Counted from the first letter of the stretch, positions 1 through 9,460 are shown. The stretch: 64,000 nucleotides of DNA from Paracoccus litorisediminis (GCF_009711205.1 NZ_WMIG01000011.1:62001-126000); one strand, 5' to 3'. The notes: generated from the letters alone by a model not told the origin. Translations and numbers: made by a program.

Positions 1-42
1 CGCGTTCATTTGCTTTCTTTGGCTTTTGGCTCCAGTTGCCGA

Positions 43-1317
43 CTAGAGCATCGGTTTTCCAGCCACATAGGTCTGGGCGACAGCGCGGTCGTCGCCCATG
101 ATTTGCAGGATGAAAAGCTCCTCAGCCAGCGTCTGGGCCTTTTCCATGCGAAGCGCCATGGCGGGGGTCGCATGGCTATCCAACACCACGAAATCCGCAT
201 CCGTGCCGGGGGCGAGGGTGCCGATGCGGTCCTCCATACCCAGTGCCAGCGCATTGCCGCGTGTCGCCCAGTGGAAGGCGGCATAGGGGTGCAGTTTCTG
301 GCCGCGCAGTTGCAGGATCTTGTAGCCCTCGTTCAGGGTCTGCAGCATCGAATAGCTTGTGCCGCCGCCGATGTCGGTGGCGATGCCGGTGGGGACGTCT
401 GCCGCGCGCAGGCCAGCCTCGTCAAATAGGCCCGAGCCGAGGAACAGGTTTGACGTGGGGCAGAAGATCGCGCGGCTACCGGTCTCGGCCATGCGGGCGA
501 TTTCGCGTTCGCGCAGATGGATGCAATGGCCAAGCAGGATCTTCGGGCCGAGCAGACCATATGTCTCGTAGATATCAAGATAATCCCGTGCGTTGGGATA
601 AAGGCTTAAGGTAAATTCTATCTCGGCGAGGTTCTCGCTCAGATGGGTCTGGATGTGGCAATCGGGGTGTTCGCGGACCAAGGCACCTGCGGCCTCCATC
701 TGCTCGGGCGTCGAGGTGATGGCGAAGCGGGGGCTGATCGCGTAGCGCTGGCGGCCTCGACCATGCCATTTCTGGATCAGCGCCTTGCTGTCGTCATAGC
801 TGGATTGCGGGGTGTCCAGCACGCCCTCGGGGGCATTGCGGTCCATCATCACCTTGCCGGCGATCATGGCCATGTTGCGGGACTCGGCCGCCGAGAACAG
901 CGCCTCGGCCGATCGGGCATGGCTCGAGCAGAAGGCCACGGCCGAGGTCGTGCCATGTGACAAGAGCAGCTTCAGAAAGGCATCGGCCATGCGCGTCGCG
1001 TGGTCTGCGTCGCGGAACTCGGCTTCGCTGGGGAAGGTATAGGTGTTCAGCCAGTCCAGAAGCTGAGCGCCCCAGCTGGCGATCACCTGCACTTGCGGGA
1101 AATGCAGATGCGGATCGATGAAACCGGGCAGGATCAGGTTCGGGCGGTGGTCGATCTCGGGCAGGCCGTCTTGCCGCAATGAAGCGTAATCGCCGATGGC
1201 GGCGATCTTGCCATTCTCGATCAGGATCGCGCCATCCTCGAGATAGGTGAAGCTGTCCTCGGTAATGGCGGGGTCGGCGTGGAAAGAGAGGGTGCGCCCT
1301 CGGATCAACTGTCGCAT
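43..1317 (-). CDS. guaD: Guanine deaminase
   Basis: This 424-residue amidohydrolase converts guanine to xanthine and ammonia in the cytoplasm, feeding xanthine dehydrogenase. The amidohydrolase metal motif GFIDPHLHFPQ gives zinc ligands H70 and H72; further ligands lie in THLSENLAEIE (about residue 225) and the ATDIGGG aspartate (about 316). Length matches bacterial GuaD. It is the last gene of the xdhA-xdhB-xdhC-guaD operon: its ATG overlaps the end of xdhC by 13 bases, so translation is probably coupled. The reading frame is intact and the gene ends 42 bases from the window edge. Family assignment is firm because the GuaD-specific LHFPQ motif and the xdh context agree. Confidence 0.95.
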   Translation of the reverse strand: MRQLIRGRTLSFHADPAITEDSFTYLEDGAILIENGKIAAIGDYASLRQDGLPEIDHRPNLILPGFIDPHLHFPQVQVIASWGAQLLDWLNTYTFPSEAEFRDADHATRMADAFLKLLLSHGTTSAVAFCSSHARSAEALFSAAESRNMAMIAGKVMMDRNAPEGVLDTPQSSYDDSKALIQKWHGRGRQRYAISPRFAITSTPEQMEAAGALVREHPDCHIQTHLSENLAEIEFTLSLYPNARDYLDIYETYGLLGPKILLGHCIHLREREIARMAETGSRAIFCPTSNLFLGSGLFDEAGLRAADVPTGIATDIGGGTSYSMLQTLNEGYKILQLRGQKLHPYAAFHWATRGNALALGMEDRIGTLAPGTDADFVVLDSHATPAMALRMEKAQTLAEELFILQIMGDDRAVAQTYVAGKPML

Positions 1318-2048
1318 GGGAATTTCTGAAACGGAGAAACGGACTGGGTGAGGCGGGTGATGATCTCGGCGGCGGTGAGTGCTGCGATGACCTCGGGGCG
1401 TTTGTCGCGGGACTGGCCCGCGCCGATGGGGCAGGTCAGACGCTTGGTCCCGAGGCCTTGCGCCCCGGCAAAGCGGCGGAACTGCGCCAGTTTCGTCTGG
1501 CTGCCGATCATACCGATATAGGGGGCGTCCATGCGTCGCAGCGCCTCGGAGGTCAGCAGGAAATCCAGCGCGTGATCATGGGTCACGATGACATAGGAGG
1601 TGCCGCTGGGGGCCGAGCGGATCTCGGCTTCCGGCAGGGGAGTCAGGACGGTTTCGCCGCGCGCAAGGCTTAGTTCCTCGGCGCGCTGATCGATCAGGAT
1701 GGGGCGCAGCGGCAGCAAGGCCAGCGCCCGGGCCAATGCCCGACCCACATGGCCCGCGCCAAAGATCAGGACCTGAGGATATTCCGGCGGGGCGGGCATC
1801 TCGCTGATGCGGATCAGCGAAAGCTCGACGCGGCCGCCGCAGCATTGGCCGATCTCGGGGCCAAGGGGGATGTCCATCGTCGCCGCGTCCTCGCCGCGCG
1901 CGAGCATCTGCCGCGCGCGGTCGATGGCCATATATTCCAACTGCCCGCCGCCAATCGTGCCGCTGGTCTTGTCGGTCGTCACGATCATCGTGGCGCCAGC
2001 CTCGCGCGGGCTTGAGCCGCGCGTGCGGGTGATGGTGACGCGGATCAT
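1305..2048 (-). CDS. xdhC: Xanthine dehydrogenase accessory protein XdhC
   Basis: XdhC binds the molybdenum cofactor, promotes its sulfuration and inserts it into the large xanthine dehydrogenase subunit. The N-terminus carries the family motif TRGSSPREAGATM (residues 9-21), and the C-terminal Rossmann-like half begins with VLIFGAGHVGRALARAL (about residue 93). The 247-residue product is somewhat shorter than relatives of about 270-300 residues because the start overlaps the xdhB stop in an ATGA; an earlier start inside xdhB is open but does not look like XdhC. It is needed for an active enzyme but is not part of the final complex. Confidence 0.93.
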   Translation of the reverse strand: MIRVTITRTRGSSPREAGATMIVTTDKTSGTIGGGQLEYMAIDRARQMLARGEDAATMDIPLGPEIGQCCGGRVELSLIRISEMPAPPEYPQVLIFGAGHVGRALARALALLPLRPILIDQRAEELSLARGETVLTPLPEAEIRSAPSGTSYVIVTHDHALDFLLTSEALRRMDAPYIGMIGSQTKLAQFRRFAGAQGLGTKRLTCPIGAGQSRDKRPEVIAALTAAEIITRLTQSVSPFQKFPCDS

Positions 2049-4342
2049 CTGAGCCTCTCGATCGCCATCAACACGCGTTCGGGTGTGGCGGGGGCATCGA
2101 TGCGCGGGTTCTCAGCATAGTCGTTGAAGCTGGCCACGGCCATGTTCAGCGCCTGAAAGACCGAGATGCCCAGCATGAAGGGCGGCTCGCCCACGGCTTT
2201 CGACCGTTTGATGGTGTTTTCGCGGTTCACTGACCAATCGGCCAGCGCGACGTTGAAGACCTTGGGCCGATCCGACGCTAGCGGGATTTTGTAGGTCGAG
2301 GGCGCATGGGTCTTGAGCTGCCCCTTGGCGTCCCACCACAGCTCTTCGCTGGTCAGCCAGCCGGTGCCTTGGACGAAGGCGCCCTCGACCTGACCCTTGT
2401 CCAGCGCCGGGTTCAGGCTGCGGCCCACGTCGTGCAGCACATCGGCGCGCTCGATCACATATTCGCCGGTCAGCGTGTCCACCGCGACCTCGGCGCAGGC
2501 GGCACCATAGGCGAAGTAATAGAAGGGGCGGCCCTGTCCGGTATCGCGGTTCCAGTGGATTTTGGGCGTCTTGTAGAAGCCCGCCGCCGAAAGCTGAATC
2601 CGCGCCATATAGGCGGTTTTGATAAACTCCTCGAAGGGGAATTCCTGATCGCCAATGCGGGTGGTTTCCCCGATTATCACCAGTTCCGGGGGCACGCCCT
2701 TGGCTTCAGCCGCGAACGCCGTCAGGCGGGCGATCAACTGATTGCAGGCATCCAACGCCGCCATGCCGTTCAGGTCCGAGCCCGAGCTTGCCGCCGTGGC
2801 CGAGGTGTTCGGGACCTTCTCGGTCGTGGTCTTGGTGATCTTGATGCGGGCGATATCCACGCCAAGCGCCTCGGCCACGACTTGGGCCACCTTGGTGTTC
2901 AAGCCCTGACCCATCTCGGTTCCGCCATGGTTCAGGTGGATCGAGCCGTCGGAATACAGGTGGATCAGCGCGCCCGCCTGGTTGAACCATGTCGCGGTGA
3001 AGCTGATGCCGAACTTGACCGGGGTCAGCGCAATGCCCTTGCGGATGGTGCCGCCGCGCGCGTTCCAGTCCAGCACGGCCTGACGGCGGGCGTGGTAGTC
3101 GCTGCTGGCTTCGAGTTCCTCGAAGATACGCGGCAGGATCTGGTCCTCGACCTCTTGGTGATAGGGGGTCAGCTGGCCGTTTTCGTAAAGGTTCAGCTTG
3201 CGGATTTCCAAGGGGTCGCGGCCAAGGGCATAGGCGATATCCTCGACCACGCGCTCGGCCATAATGACGCCTTGCGGGCCGCCAAAGCCGCGGAAGGCGG
3301 TGTTCGAGCAGGTATTGGTCTTGATCGGGTGGCTGCGAAGCTCTACCGCCGGGTAGTAATAGGCATTGTCGGCATGGAACAGCGCGCGGTCCGTCACCGG
3401 GCCAGACAGATCCGCCGAGAAGCCGCAGCGGGCGTAGAAATCGCCATCGACCGCGTGGATTTTGCCGGTGTCGTCATAGCCAACCTGATAGTCGATGACG
3501 AAGTCGTGGCGCTTGCCGGTGATCTGGAAGTCGTCGTCGCGGTCGGGGCGCAGCTTGACCGCACGATGCAGCTTCTTCGCGGCCAAGGCGGCAATGACCG
3601 AGAACAGGTTCATCTGCGTTTCCTTGCCGCCGAAACCCCCGCCCATGCGGCGCACATTGACCACCACGGAATGGGCCGCCGTGCCAAGGACATGGGCGAC
3701 CATGTGCTGGACCTCGGATGGGTGCTGGGTCGAGGTGTGGATGATCACATCCTCATCCTCGCCGGGGATGGCGAAGGCGATCTGGCTTTCGAGGTAGAAA
3801 TGTTCCTGCCCACCAACGGTCAGCCGACCCGACAGGCGGCGGGGCGCGCGGTCCAGTTCGGCCATGTCACCGCGCGCAAGTTTCAGGGGCTTTGTCACAT
3901 AGCCCATGCCGGCATCGCGGGCGCTGATCGCGTCCAGCGCGAAGGGCAGCTGTTCATAGGTGACGCGGGCCAGTTGGCAGGCGCGGCGGGCTTGGTCGCG
4001 GGTTTCTGCGATGACCGCAAAGATCGGCTGGCCGTGGAATTGGACCTCGGGGTAGGCAAAGACCGGATCGTCATGCAGCCCGTTTGGGCTGATGTCATTG
4101 ACGCCGGGAATGTCATCTGCGGTCAGCACCAGATGCACGCCGGGGGCCGTGCGCACCGCCGTGAGGTCCATTTCCGTGATGCGGCCATGGGCCACGGTCG
4201 ACAGCCCCAGATAGGCATGAAGCGTGCCGACGGGTTCCGCGATGTCATCGGTATAGTCCGCGCGCCCGGTGACGTGCTTGACGGCGGAATCGTGAATGAT
4301 CGAGCTATGGGCCGCGCCCTTGACTTGCACGTCCTGTTTCAT
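2045..4342 (-). CDS. xdhB: Xanthine dehydrogenase, molybdopterin-binding large subunit
   Basis: This 765-residue subunit holds the molybdenum site that hydroxylates hypoxanthine and xanthine to urate. Visible Moco motifs include RMGGGFGGKETQ (about residues 232-243), TAFRGFGGPQG (about 348-358) and GGTEMGQGLNTK (about 475-486). The catalytic glutamate is E719 in VGEPPFMLG, as in Rhodobacter capsulatus XdhB. Length is typical for the separate bacterial large subunit. Both ends overlap neighbours by four bases (ATGA), so xdhA, xdhB and xdhC are translationally coupled. No key residue is missing. Confidence 0.97.
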   Translation of the reverse strand: MKQDVQVKGAAHSSIIHDSAVKHVTGRADYTDDIAEPVGTLHAYLGLSTVAHGRITEMDLTAVRTAPGVHLVLTADDIPGVNDISPNGLHDDPVFAYPEVQFHGQPIFAVIAETRDQARRACQLARVTYEQLPFALDAISARDAGMGYVTKPLKLARGDMAELDRAPRRLSGRLTVGGQEHFYLESQIAFAIPGEDEDVIIHTSTQHPSEVQHMVAHVLGTAAHSVVVNVRRMGGGFGGKETQMNLFSVIAALAAKKLHRAVKLRPDRDDDFQITGKRHDFVIDYQVGYDDTGKIHAVDGDFYARCGFSADLSGPVTDRALFHADNAYYYPAVELRSHPIKTNTCSNTAFRGFGGPQGVIMAERVVEDIAYALGRDPLEIRKLNLYENGQLTPYHQEVEDQILPRIFEELEASSDYHARRQAVLDWNARGGTIRKGIALTPVKFGISFTATWFNQAGALIHLYSDGSIHLNHGGTEMGQGLNTKVAQVVAEALGVDIARIKITKTTTEKVPNTSATAASSGSDLNGMAALDACNQLIARLTAFAAEAKGVPPELVIIGETTRIGDQEFPFEEFIKTAYMARIQLSAAGFYKTPKIHWNRDTGQGRPFYYFAYGAACAEVAVDTLTGEYVIERADVLHDVGRSLNPALDKGQVEGAFVQGTGWLTSEELWWDAKGQLKTHAPSTYKIPLASDRPKVFNVALADWSVNRENTIKRSKAVGEPPFMLGISVFQALNMAVASFNDYAENPRIDAPATPERVLMAIERLR

Positions 4343-5784
4343 TCGACCCTCCTCAGACGGTGTTCCGCGCCCGATTGTTCCAGCCAGAAGCGGCGGAAGA
4401 AATTGGCGGCAAGTTGCTGGCGATATTCGGCGCTGGCGCGCCAGTCGCTGAGCGGTTGGAAGTCATTGGCGACGGCCTTGGCCGCTGCCTCGAAGGTTTC
4501 GGCCGAGAAGGGCTGGCCCTTCAGCGCGGCCTCGGCATGGGCGGCGCGTTTCGGGGTGGCGGCCATGCCGCCAAAGGCCACGCGGGCGTCAATGATCGTG
4601 GCGCCGTCGGTTTCCACGCGGAAGGCTGCGGCGGATGCGGTGATGTCGGCGTGAAGGCGTTTGCTGACCTTGTAGGCGGCGATCAGGGCATCGCCCTTCA
4701 ACGGCACATGGATCGATTCCACGAACTCGCCGGGAAGGCGGTCCTGTTTGCCATAAGCCACGAAGTAATCCTCGACGGCCACGTCACGGGTACCTGCCGC
4801 GCTGCGCAGGGTCATCGTGGCGCCCAAGGCGATCAGCAAGGGCGGCGTTTCCCCGATGGGGGAACCGTTCGCCACGTTCCCGCCGATGGTCCCGGCATTG
4901 CGCACCTGCCAGCCGCCGATGCGCCGCCAATAATCCAGCGCCTCGGGGAAATGGGCCAGCACGAAGGGCTCAAACTCGGTATAGGTGACGCCCGCGCCGA
5001 TGGTGATCTGGCCCGGTGTGATCTCGATCCGCTTGAGGTCCGCCAGATGGCCGATGAACACCGCCGGAGAGATGTCTTTCAGGAATTTCGTGACCCACAG
5101 GCCCACATCGGTCGCGCCGGCGACGATGGTGGCCTTGGGGTTCTGGGCCAGCACCTGCGCCAGATCGGCGGCGTCTTTCGGCAGGATGGCGCGATCCTCG
5201 CCACGGGCGATTTCGACCCGCTCCTGCGGAATGGCACTCAGCGACGCGGTCACGTGGTCGCGCTCGACGCTTAGCGCGTCCATATGCTGACCCCCGGCCT
5301 CGCTGGCGGCAAAGGCGGCTTTCACGATCGGCTCATAGCCGGTGCAGCGGCAGAGGTTGCCTTGCAGGGCCGTTTCGATCGCGCCCATGTCGGGGCGGGG
5401 GTTCTGCATCCACAACCCATACAGCGCCATGACAAAGCCCGGCGTGCAGAAGCCGCATTGGCTGCCGTGATGCTCGACCATCGCGGCTTGCACCGGATGC
5501 AACCCGCCTTGGGGCCCGCGCAGATGCTCGATGGTGACGATATGGCAGCCGTGGCACGAGGCGAGGAAACGGATGCAGGCGTTGATCGGCTCATATTGCA
5601 GATGCCCGTGATGCATCCGGCCGACCAGCACGGTACACGCCCCGCAATCGCCCTCGGCACAGCCTTCCTTGGTGCCGGTCAGGCGGCGGTTCAGCCGCAG
5701 GAAGTCCAGCAGGGTATCGCGGGATCCCGCCTCGGTCAGGCGGATCTCGGTGTCGTTCAGAAGAAAGCGCAGTTCGCTGCCCAT
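4339..5784 (-). CDS. xdhA: Xanthine dehydrogenase small subunit (2Fe-2S and FAD)
   Basis: This subunit passes electrons from the molybdenum site through two [2Fe-2S] clusters to FAD and NAD+. Counting from the chosen ATG (481 residues), the plant-type ferredoxin cysteines are C42, C47, C50 and C70, and the second cluster uses C110, C113, C145 and C147 (CGFC and CRC motifs). An FAD-binding PCMH domain starts near residue 200 with VAGATDVGLWV and is followed by the CO-dehydrogenase flavoprotein C-terminal domain. The ATG at 5784 has GAGGA five bases upstream; an upstream TTG at 5808 would add eight residues without a ribosome binding site. It is the first gene of the xdh-guaD operon. Confidence 0.96.
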   Translation of the reverse strand: MGSELRFLLNDTEIRLTEAGSRDTLLDFLRLNRRLTGTKEGCAEGDCGACTVLVGRMHHGHLQYEPINACIRFLASCHGCHIVTIEHLRGPQGGLHPVQAAMVEHHGSQCGFCTPGFVMALYGLWMQNPRPDMGAIETALQGNLCRCTGYEPIVKAAFAASEAGGQHMDALSVERDHVTASLSAIPQERVEIARGEDRAILPKDAADLAQVLAQNPKATIVAGATDVGLWVTKFLKDISPAVFIGHLADLKRIEITPGQITIGAGVTYTEFEPFVLAHFPEALDYWRRIGGWQVRNAGTIGGNVANGSPIGETPPLLIALGATMTLRSAAGTRDVAVEDYFVAYGKQDRLPGEFVESIHVPLKGDALIAAYKVSKRLHADITASAAAFRVETDGATIIDARVAFGGMAATPKRAAHAEAALKGQPFSAETFEAAAKAVANDFQPLSDWRASAEYRQQLAANFFRRFWLEQSGAEHRLRRVE

Positions 5785-5860
5785 CAAGTCCTCGCTCGGG
5801 TCGCTCAAGGAAAGCCTAGATGCGAATTGACCTTTGCGAAATCACCGAATGAGCATAAGA

Positions 5861-5881
5861 CTTTCAGCCGTTCATTGAAAG
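5861..5881. promoter_or_regulatory. Candidate LysR operator in the xdhA/LysR divergent region
   Basis: CTTTCA (5861-5866) and TGAAAG (5876-5881) form an inverted repeat with a nine-base spacer, between the divergent xdhA and LysR genes. It overlaps a possible minus-strand promoter for xdhA (TTTCAA at 5880-5875, 17-base gap, TATGCT at 5857-5852). A direct repeat of TGCGAA occurs at 5821 and 5835. Location fits a LysR-type site, although the classic T-N11-A spacing is not exact. The role is inferred. Confidence 0.4.
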
Positions 5882-5896
5882 AAGCGGGTCGGTCCG

Positions 5897-6796
5897 TTGC
5901 CATACCTTGAAAGTCTGCGGGTTTTTGTCCGCGTCATCGAACTGGGCTCGATTACGGCGGGGGGGCGTGATTTGCGCATGTCCCCGGCAGTTGCCTCAAA
6001 TCGCATCAAGGATCTGGAGACGCGCTTCGGCGTGCGGCTTCTGAACCGCACGACTCGCAAGCTGGTCCCGACCGAGGTGGGGCGCGCCTTCTATGAAAGC
6101 GCCCGCCGGGTGATCGAAACACTGGATGAGGCCGAGGCCGTCGTTTCGGGTTTTTCCGGGATGCCGCATGGCGCGTTGCGGGTGACAGCGCCGCTGGGGC
6201 TGGGGCGACGACTGATCTCGCCGCTCGTGCCGAAATTCTGCGAGGAATATCCGGGGGTCGAGATCAGGTTGCGTCTGTCCGACCGCAATGTCGATATCAT
6301 CGCCGACGGGATCGATCTGGCGTTTTTCCTGGGTGAGCCGCAGGATTCGGCGCTGAAATGGCGGCGGATCGCGGAATGCAAACGGGTGCTGGTAGCAACC
6401 CCGGATTACCTCGCGAAACATGGCGTGCCGGAAAAGCCCGACGATCTGGTCAAGCATAATTGCCTGCTGCTGCGCTATCCGCGCAGCCCGGAATATTACT
6501 GGGTGCTGAAGACGCCCGACGGCCCGCAGAAACTACTGGTCAATGGTCATTTCGACGCCGATGACGGTGATGTTCTGACCGATTGGGCGCTGGACGGCTG
6601 CGGCATCGCCAACCGCCCGCATTACGAGGTGGCCGAGCATCTGGACGCCGGACGGCTGGTGCTGGTCCTGCCGGAATGCCCGCCGTCTCCGGCGCAATTC
6701 GGAGTGCTGACCCCGCATCGTCGCCTGCAGGACCCCAAGGTGCGGCTGTTCGTCGACTATATCGCCCGCGAGTCCCGGCGCTATCTGGGCGCTTAG
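5897..6796 (+). CDS. LysR-family transcriptional regulator, divergent from xdh operon
   Basis: The 299-residue protein has an N-terminal winged helix-turn-helix (residues 1-60; VASNRIKDLETRFGVRLLNR at about 31-50) and a LysR substrate-binding domain (about 88-290). It most resembles the CrgA/AaeR-like subgroup (MPHGALRVTAPLGLGRR). The start codon is TTG; no in-frame ATG fits the LysR N-terminus, and the purine-rich GAAAGAAG lies 12 bases upstream. Divergent placement 112 bases from xdhA makes regulation of purine oxidation plausible; the inducer cannot be read from sequence. The stop overlaps the end of the convergent methyltransferase gene by four bases. Confidence 0.9.
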   Translation: MPYLESLRVFVRVIELGSITAGGRDLRMSPAVASNRIKDLETRFGVRLLNRTTRKLVPTEVGRAFYESARRVIETLDEAEAVVSGFSGMPHGALRVTAPLGLGRRLISPLVPKFCEEYPGVEIRLRLSDRNVDIIADGIDLAFFLGEPQDSALKWRRIAECKRVLVATPDYLAKHGVPEKPDDLVKHNCLLLRYPRSPEYYWVLKTPDGPQKLLVNGHFDADDGDVLTDWALDGCGIANRPHYEVAEHLDAGRLVLVLPECPPSPAQFGVLTPHRRLQDPKVRLFVDYIARESRRYLGA

Positions 6797-7497
6797 GGCT
6801 TCGTCCATTCCATGATGTGGTGATAGGGCGCGCGGTTGTAGCGCGTGATCCGCGCGGGCTCTCCGCCCTGTGCTGCGGGCTCATCGAAATGCGCCAGCCG
6901 CAGCCCCTGTGCCAGCAGCGGCTGCATATAGGCGCCAAGTGGGCGGTGCCAGTTGCGGATCAAGATGCCGCGCCAGCTGACCCATTCGGCGCGCGGCTCA
7001 AGGTAATTGTCGATCAGATAGCCACGCGCGCTGTCGCCATCACCCTGCCACGATCCGGCAGTGCTGAACGAGTTCAGGTTCGCGATCAGCAGCGTGCCAC
7101 CCGGACGCAGCACACGGGCCATCTCGGCGATGGCGGTGTCGCTGTCGTCGATATCGATCAGGGTCAGGTAGCTCACGACCAAATCAAAGCTGGCATCGGG
7201 AAAGGGCAGGGCCTCGGCCTGCGCTTCCAGATAGTCGCCCTGCGGGTGGCGGGTGCGGGCGGTCTCGATCAGACGGGCCGTCGGGTCGATGCCGGTGGTG
7301 GTGACGCCCAGTTCCGACATCATCCGGCTGAAACGCCCCTCGCCGCAGCCGACATCCAGCGCATTCTGAAAGCCGCGGCCCCGGATGCGGTCCAGCATCG
7401 GGGCGTCCAGCACGTAGCGGCGCGAGAAATCTCCGGTCTCGCCCATGTCGGCGATCCATGCCTCGGCGCTTTCGTCCCAACCGTTGCCGCTGTCCAT
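6793..7497 (-). CDS. Class I SAM-dependent methyltransferase
   Basis: The protein of about 234 residues carries motif I ALDVGCGEGRFSRMM (about residues 52-66), an acidic motif II at the end of strand 2 (TGIDPTARLIE) and the post-motif LPFPDASFDLVVSYLTL typical of UbiE/COQ5-like small-molecule methyltransferases. The substrate is not evident. The ATG at 7497 is preferred because GGGGGCAGGA precedes it; an ATG at 7524 would add nine residues without a ribosome binding site. It lies 59 bases downstream of puuD on the same strand, so it may be co-transcribed with urate oxidation, but a link to purines is not shown. Confidence 0.85.
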   Translation of the reverse strand: MDSGNGWDESAEAWIADMGETGDFSRRYVLDAPMLDRIRGRGFQNALDVGCGEGRFSRMMSELGVTTTGIDPTARLIETARTRHPQGDYLEAQAEALPFPDASFDLVVSYLTLIDIDDSDTAIAEMARVLRPGGTLLIANLNSFSTAGSWQGDGDSARGYLIDNYLEPRAEWVSWRGILIRNWHRPLGAYMQPLLAQGLRLAHFDEPAAQGGEPARITRYNRAPYHHIMEWTKP

Positions 7498-7556
7498 GAT
7501 CCTGCCCCCGTTTGTTCGGGGCATGGACTAGCGTGGATGGCGGCGCGGGAAAAGCC

Positions 7557-8804
7557 TCAGTTCGCGGCGAGGGCCTTCGGCAGGCCGCGATACCAGTCCA
7601 TGATCGCCTGCCGCTCGGCAGGCTCCATGAAGCTGACATTGGCCGGGGGCATGGCATTGGTCACGCCCGCCTGGATAAAGATCTCGCGCGCGGCGCGGGT
7701 GATGTCGTCGGGGGTTTCCAGCAGGACCCCCTTGGGCGCGGTATGGATACCCTCATAGGTGGGTTCGCGCGAGTGGCACATGCTGCAGCGGCCCATGACG
7801 GCGTTCTGGGCCTCGTCCCAGCCGGGGGCGTCGATCATGGCCTGCTGGGTCGGGGTCAGCACGCGGGCCTCGGATTCCTCCAGCGTTTGGCGGAACATCG
7901 GCGCGGTCGAGATCCACATCACCATGATGAACAGGATCGCGGTGATCGCCCAGCACCACCACAGCTTCCCCTTGCGGGCATGCATGGTGTTGAAGAAATG
8001 CCGGATGGTCACGCCCATCAGAAAGATCAGCCCGGCAATGACCCAGTTCAATTCCGAGGCGAAGGCCAGCGGATAGTGGTTCGACAGCATCAGGAAGACG
8101 ACCGGCAGCGTCAGGTAGTTGTTATGGGTCGAACGCAGCTTGGCGATCTTGCCGTATTTCGGATCGGCGGGACGCCCGGCCTTCAGATCCGCTACCACGA
8201 TGCGCTGGTTCGGCATGATAATGAAGAACACGTTCGCCGTCATGATCGTCGCGGTGAAGGCGCCCAGATGCAGCATGGTCGCGCGGCCGGTGAAGATCTG
8301 ATTGTAGCCCCAGCCCATGGCGATGAGCATGGCGAACAGCAGCAGCATCAGCAGGGTCGGCGTCTCGCCCAGCTTGGATTTGCACAGGAAGTCATAGATC
8401 AGCCAGCCGATCGACAGCGACGCGGCCGAGATCAGAATCGCCTGCCAAGGGGCCAACTCCATCTTGGCGGGGTCGATCAGGAACAGCTCGGACCCGACCC
8501 AATAGGTGACCATCAGAAGCGCCGCCCCCGAGATCCAGGTCATGTAGCTTTCCCATTTGAACCAGGTCAGATGCTCGGGCATCCGCTCGGGCGCGACGAG
8601 GTATTTCTGGATATGGTAGAAGCCGCCGCCATGAACCTGCCATTCCTCGCCATGGGCACCTTTCGGCAGGCCGGGGGCTTTCTGAAGGCCCAGGTCGAGG
8701 GCGACGAAGTAGAAGGACGAACCGATCCAGGCGATCGCGGTGACGACATGCGTCCAGCGGATCGCGAAGGCCAGCCAATCCCAGATCACGGCGAAATCGG
8801 ACAT
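7557..8804 (-). CDS. puuD: Membrane-bound urate hydroxylase PuuD with C-terminal cytochrome c domain
   Basis: PuuD oxidises urate to 5-hydroxyisourate in the inner membrane and passes electrons to the respiratory chain rather than producing peroxide. The 415-residue protein has about eight transmembrane helices (urate oxidase N-terminal domain; early motif THVVTAIAWIGSSFYFVALD) and a C-terminal cytochrome c domain with the haem motif CSMCH (residues 340-344) and a probable axial methionine at M385 in NAMPPAN. The product would pass to UraH, encoded nearby at 9527-9877. This is the enzyme that replaces soluble uricase in many proteobacteria. Confidence 0.93.
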   Translation of the reverse strand: MSDFAVIWDWLAFAIRWTHVVTAIAWIGSSFYFVALDLGLQKAPGLPKGAHGEEWQVHGGGFYHIQKYLVAPERMPEHLTWFKWESYMTWISGAALLMVTYWVGSELFLIDPAKMELAPWQAILISAASLSIGWLIYDFLCKSKLGETPTLLMLLLFAMLIAMGWGYNQIFTGRATMLHLGAFTATIMTANVFFIIMPNQRIVVADLKAGRPADPKYGKIAKLRSTHNNYLTLPVVFLMLSNHYPLAFASELNWVIAGLIFLMGVTIRHFFNTMHARKGKLWWCWAITAILFIMVMWISTAPMFRQTLEESEARVLTPTQQAMIDAPGWDEAQNAVMGRCSMCHSREPTYEGIHTAPKGVLLETPDDITRAAREIFIQAGVTNAMPPANVSFMEPAERQAIMDWYRGLPKALAAN

Positions 8805-8977
8805 GCATTGCTCCTGTCTTGCTGGGGAAATCCTAGCGCAACCGGGGGCTTCGCGGAAATCGGCTTGAGCGCCGTGGCTGTCTTAAGTTTGCGTTGAAAA
8901 TCTTTTGGGCATGGCGGACGCACAAATGTCTAGTTGGTGAATGGACAACCAGCTCATACGGACAGAACAAAGAGCGT

Positions 8978-9352
8978 CTAAGGGCGGATAAACCCTACTG
9001 CTAGAACGATCACACCGAACAGGAAGCATACGCCGCAACCGACGATACAAATTAAGCCGAGAACCAAGTATCGGTCACTGAGTGCAAAATCCGGTTCCTG
9101 CTTTCTCAAGGTTCGGTCCGCATATCGCGTCGAGAGGAAACCAACTGTCCACGCACATAGGCCAGACAGAACGCCGAAGGCGAAAAAGAGCACGGCAATT
9201 GCGAGCGAACAGCTTGAGATCATGGGAAGCAGGTTTGCCATTTGCGAAAGAACCGCAACGGCTGCGCCACCATTGATCAGTATCGAGGCATTGATTGCGC
9301 CCTTAGCATACTCTTGTGTGATGATGCGGTAGTCGGTTTCGGCGCTCTGCAT
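8978..9352 (-). CDS. Small multi-spanning membrane protein of unknown function
   Basis: This 124-residue protein has a short polar N-terminus followed by hydrophobic stretches at about residues 20-39, 43-70 and 94-120, with a charged loop YADRTLRKQEPDFALSDR near 76-93. The INGGAAVAVLSQM segment recalls small hypothetical membrane proteins scattered in proteobacteria, often in accessory regions. No catalytic motif is visible and no function is assigned. Its codons use A and T at third positions far more than those of neighbours, and it sits alone between puuD and the uraH operon with 173-base flanks, which suggests acquisition by transfer. It could be encoded from a later ATG but the first one gives the best topology. 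Confidence 0.7.
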   Translation of the reverse strand: MQSAETDYRIITQEYAKGAINASILINGGAAVAVLSQMANLLPMISSCSLAIAVLFFAFGVLSGLCAWTVGFLSTRYADRTLRKQEPDFALSDRYLVLGLICIVGCGVCFLFGVIVLAVGFIRP

Positions 9353-9460
9353 TGCCTTGCCTCACGGATGCTCCACGCAGGCTACATCAACACGGGATGT
9401 CGAAGTTCAAATAGTGTGATTTGTCACGTTCGTTGGAAAATCTATAAGGTGGTGTTGAGA

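Noticed and set aside
1..9. Possible start codon (ATG on the minus strand) of another gene downstream of guaD
   Set aside because: Only three codons lie in the window and the ribosome binding site is weak, so it cannot be supported.
2306..4654. A long open frame (over 780 codons) antisense to xdhB/xdhA on the plus strand
   Set aside because: GC-rich coding DNA commonly keeps antisense frames open; the translated product has no recognisable motif and the opposite strand encodes a clear enzyme.
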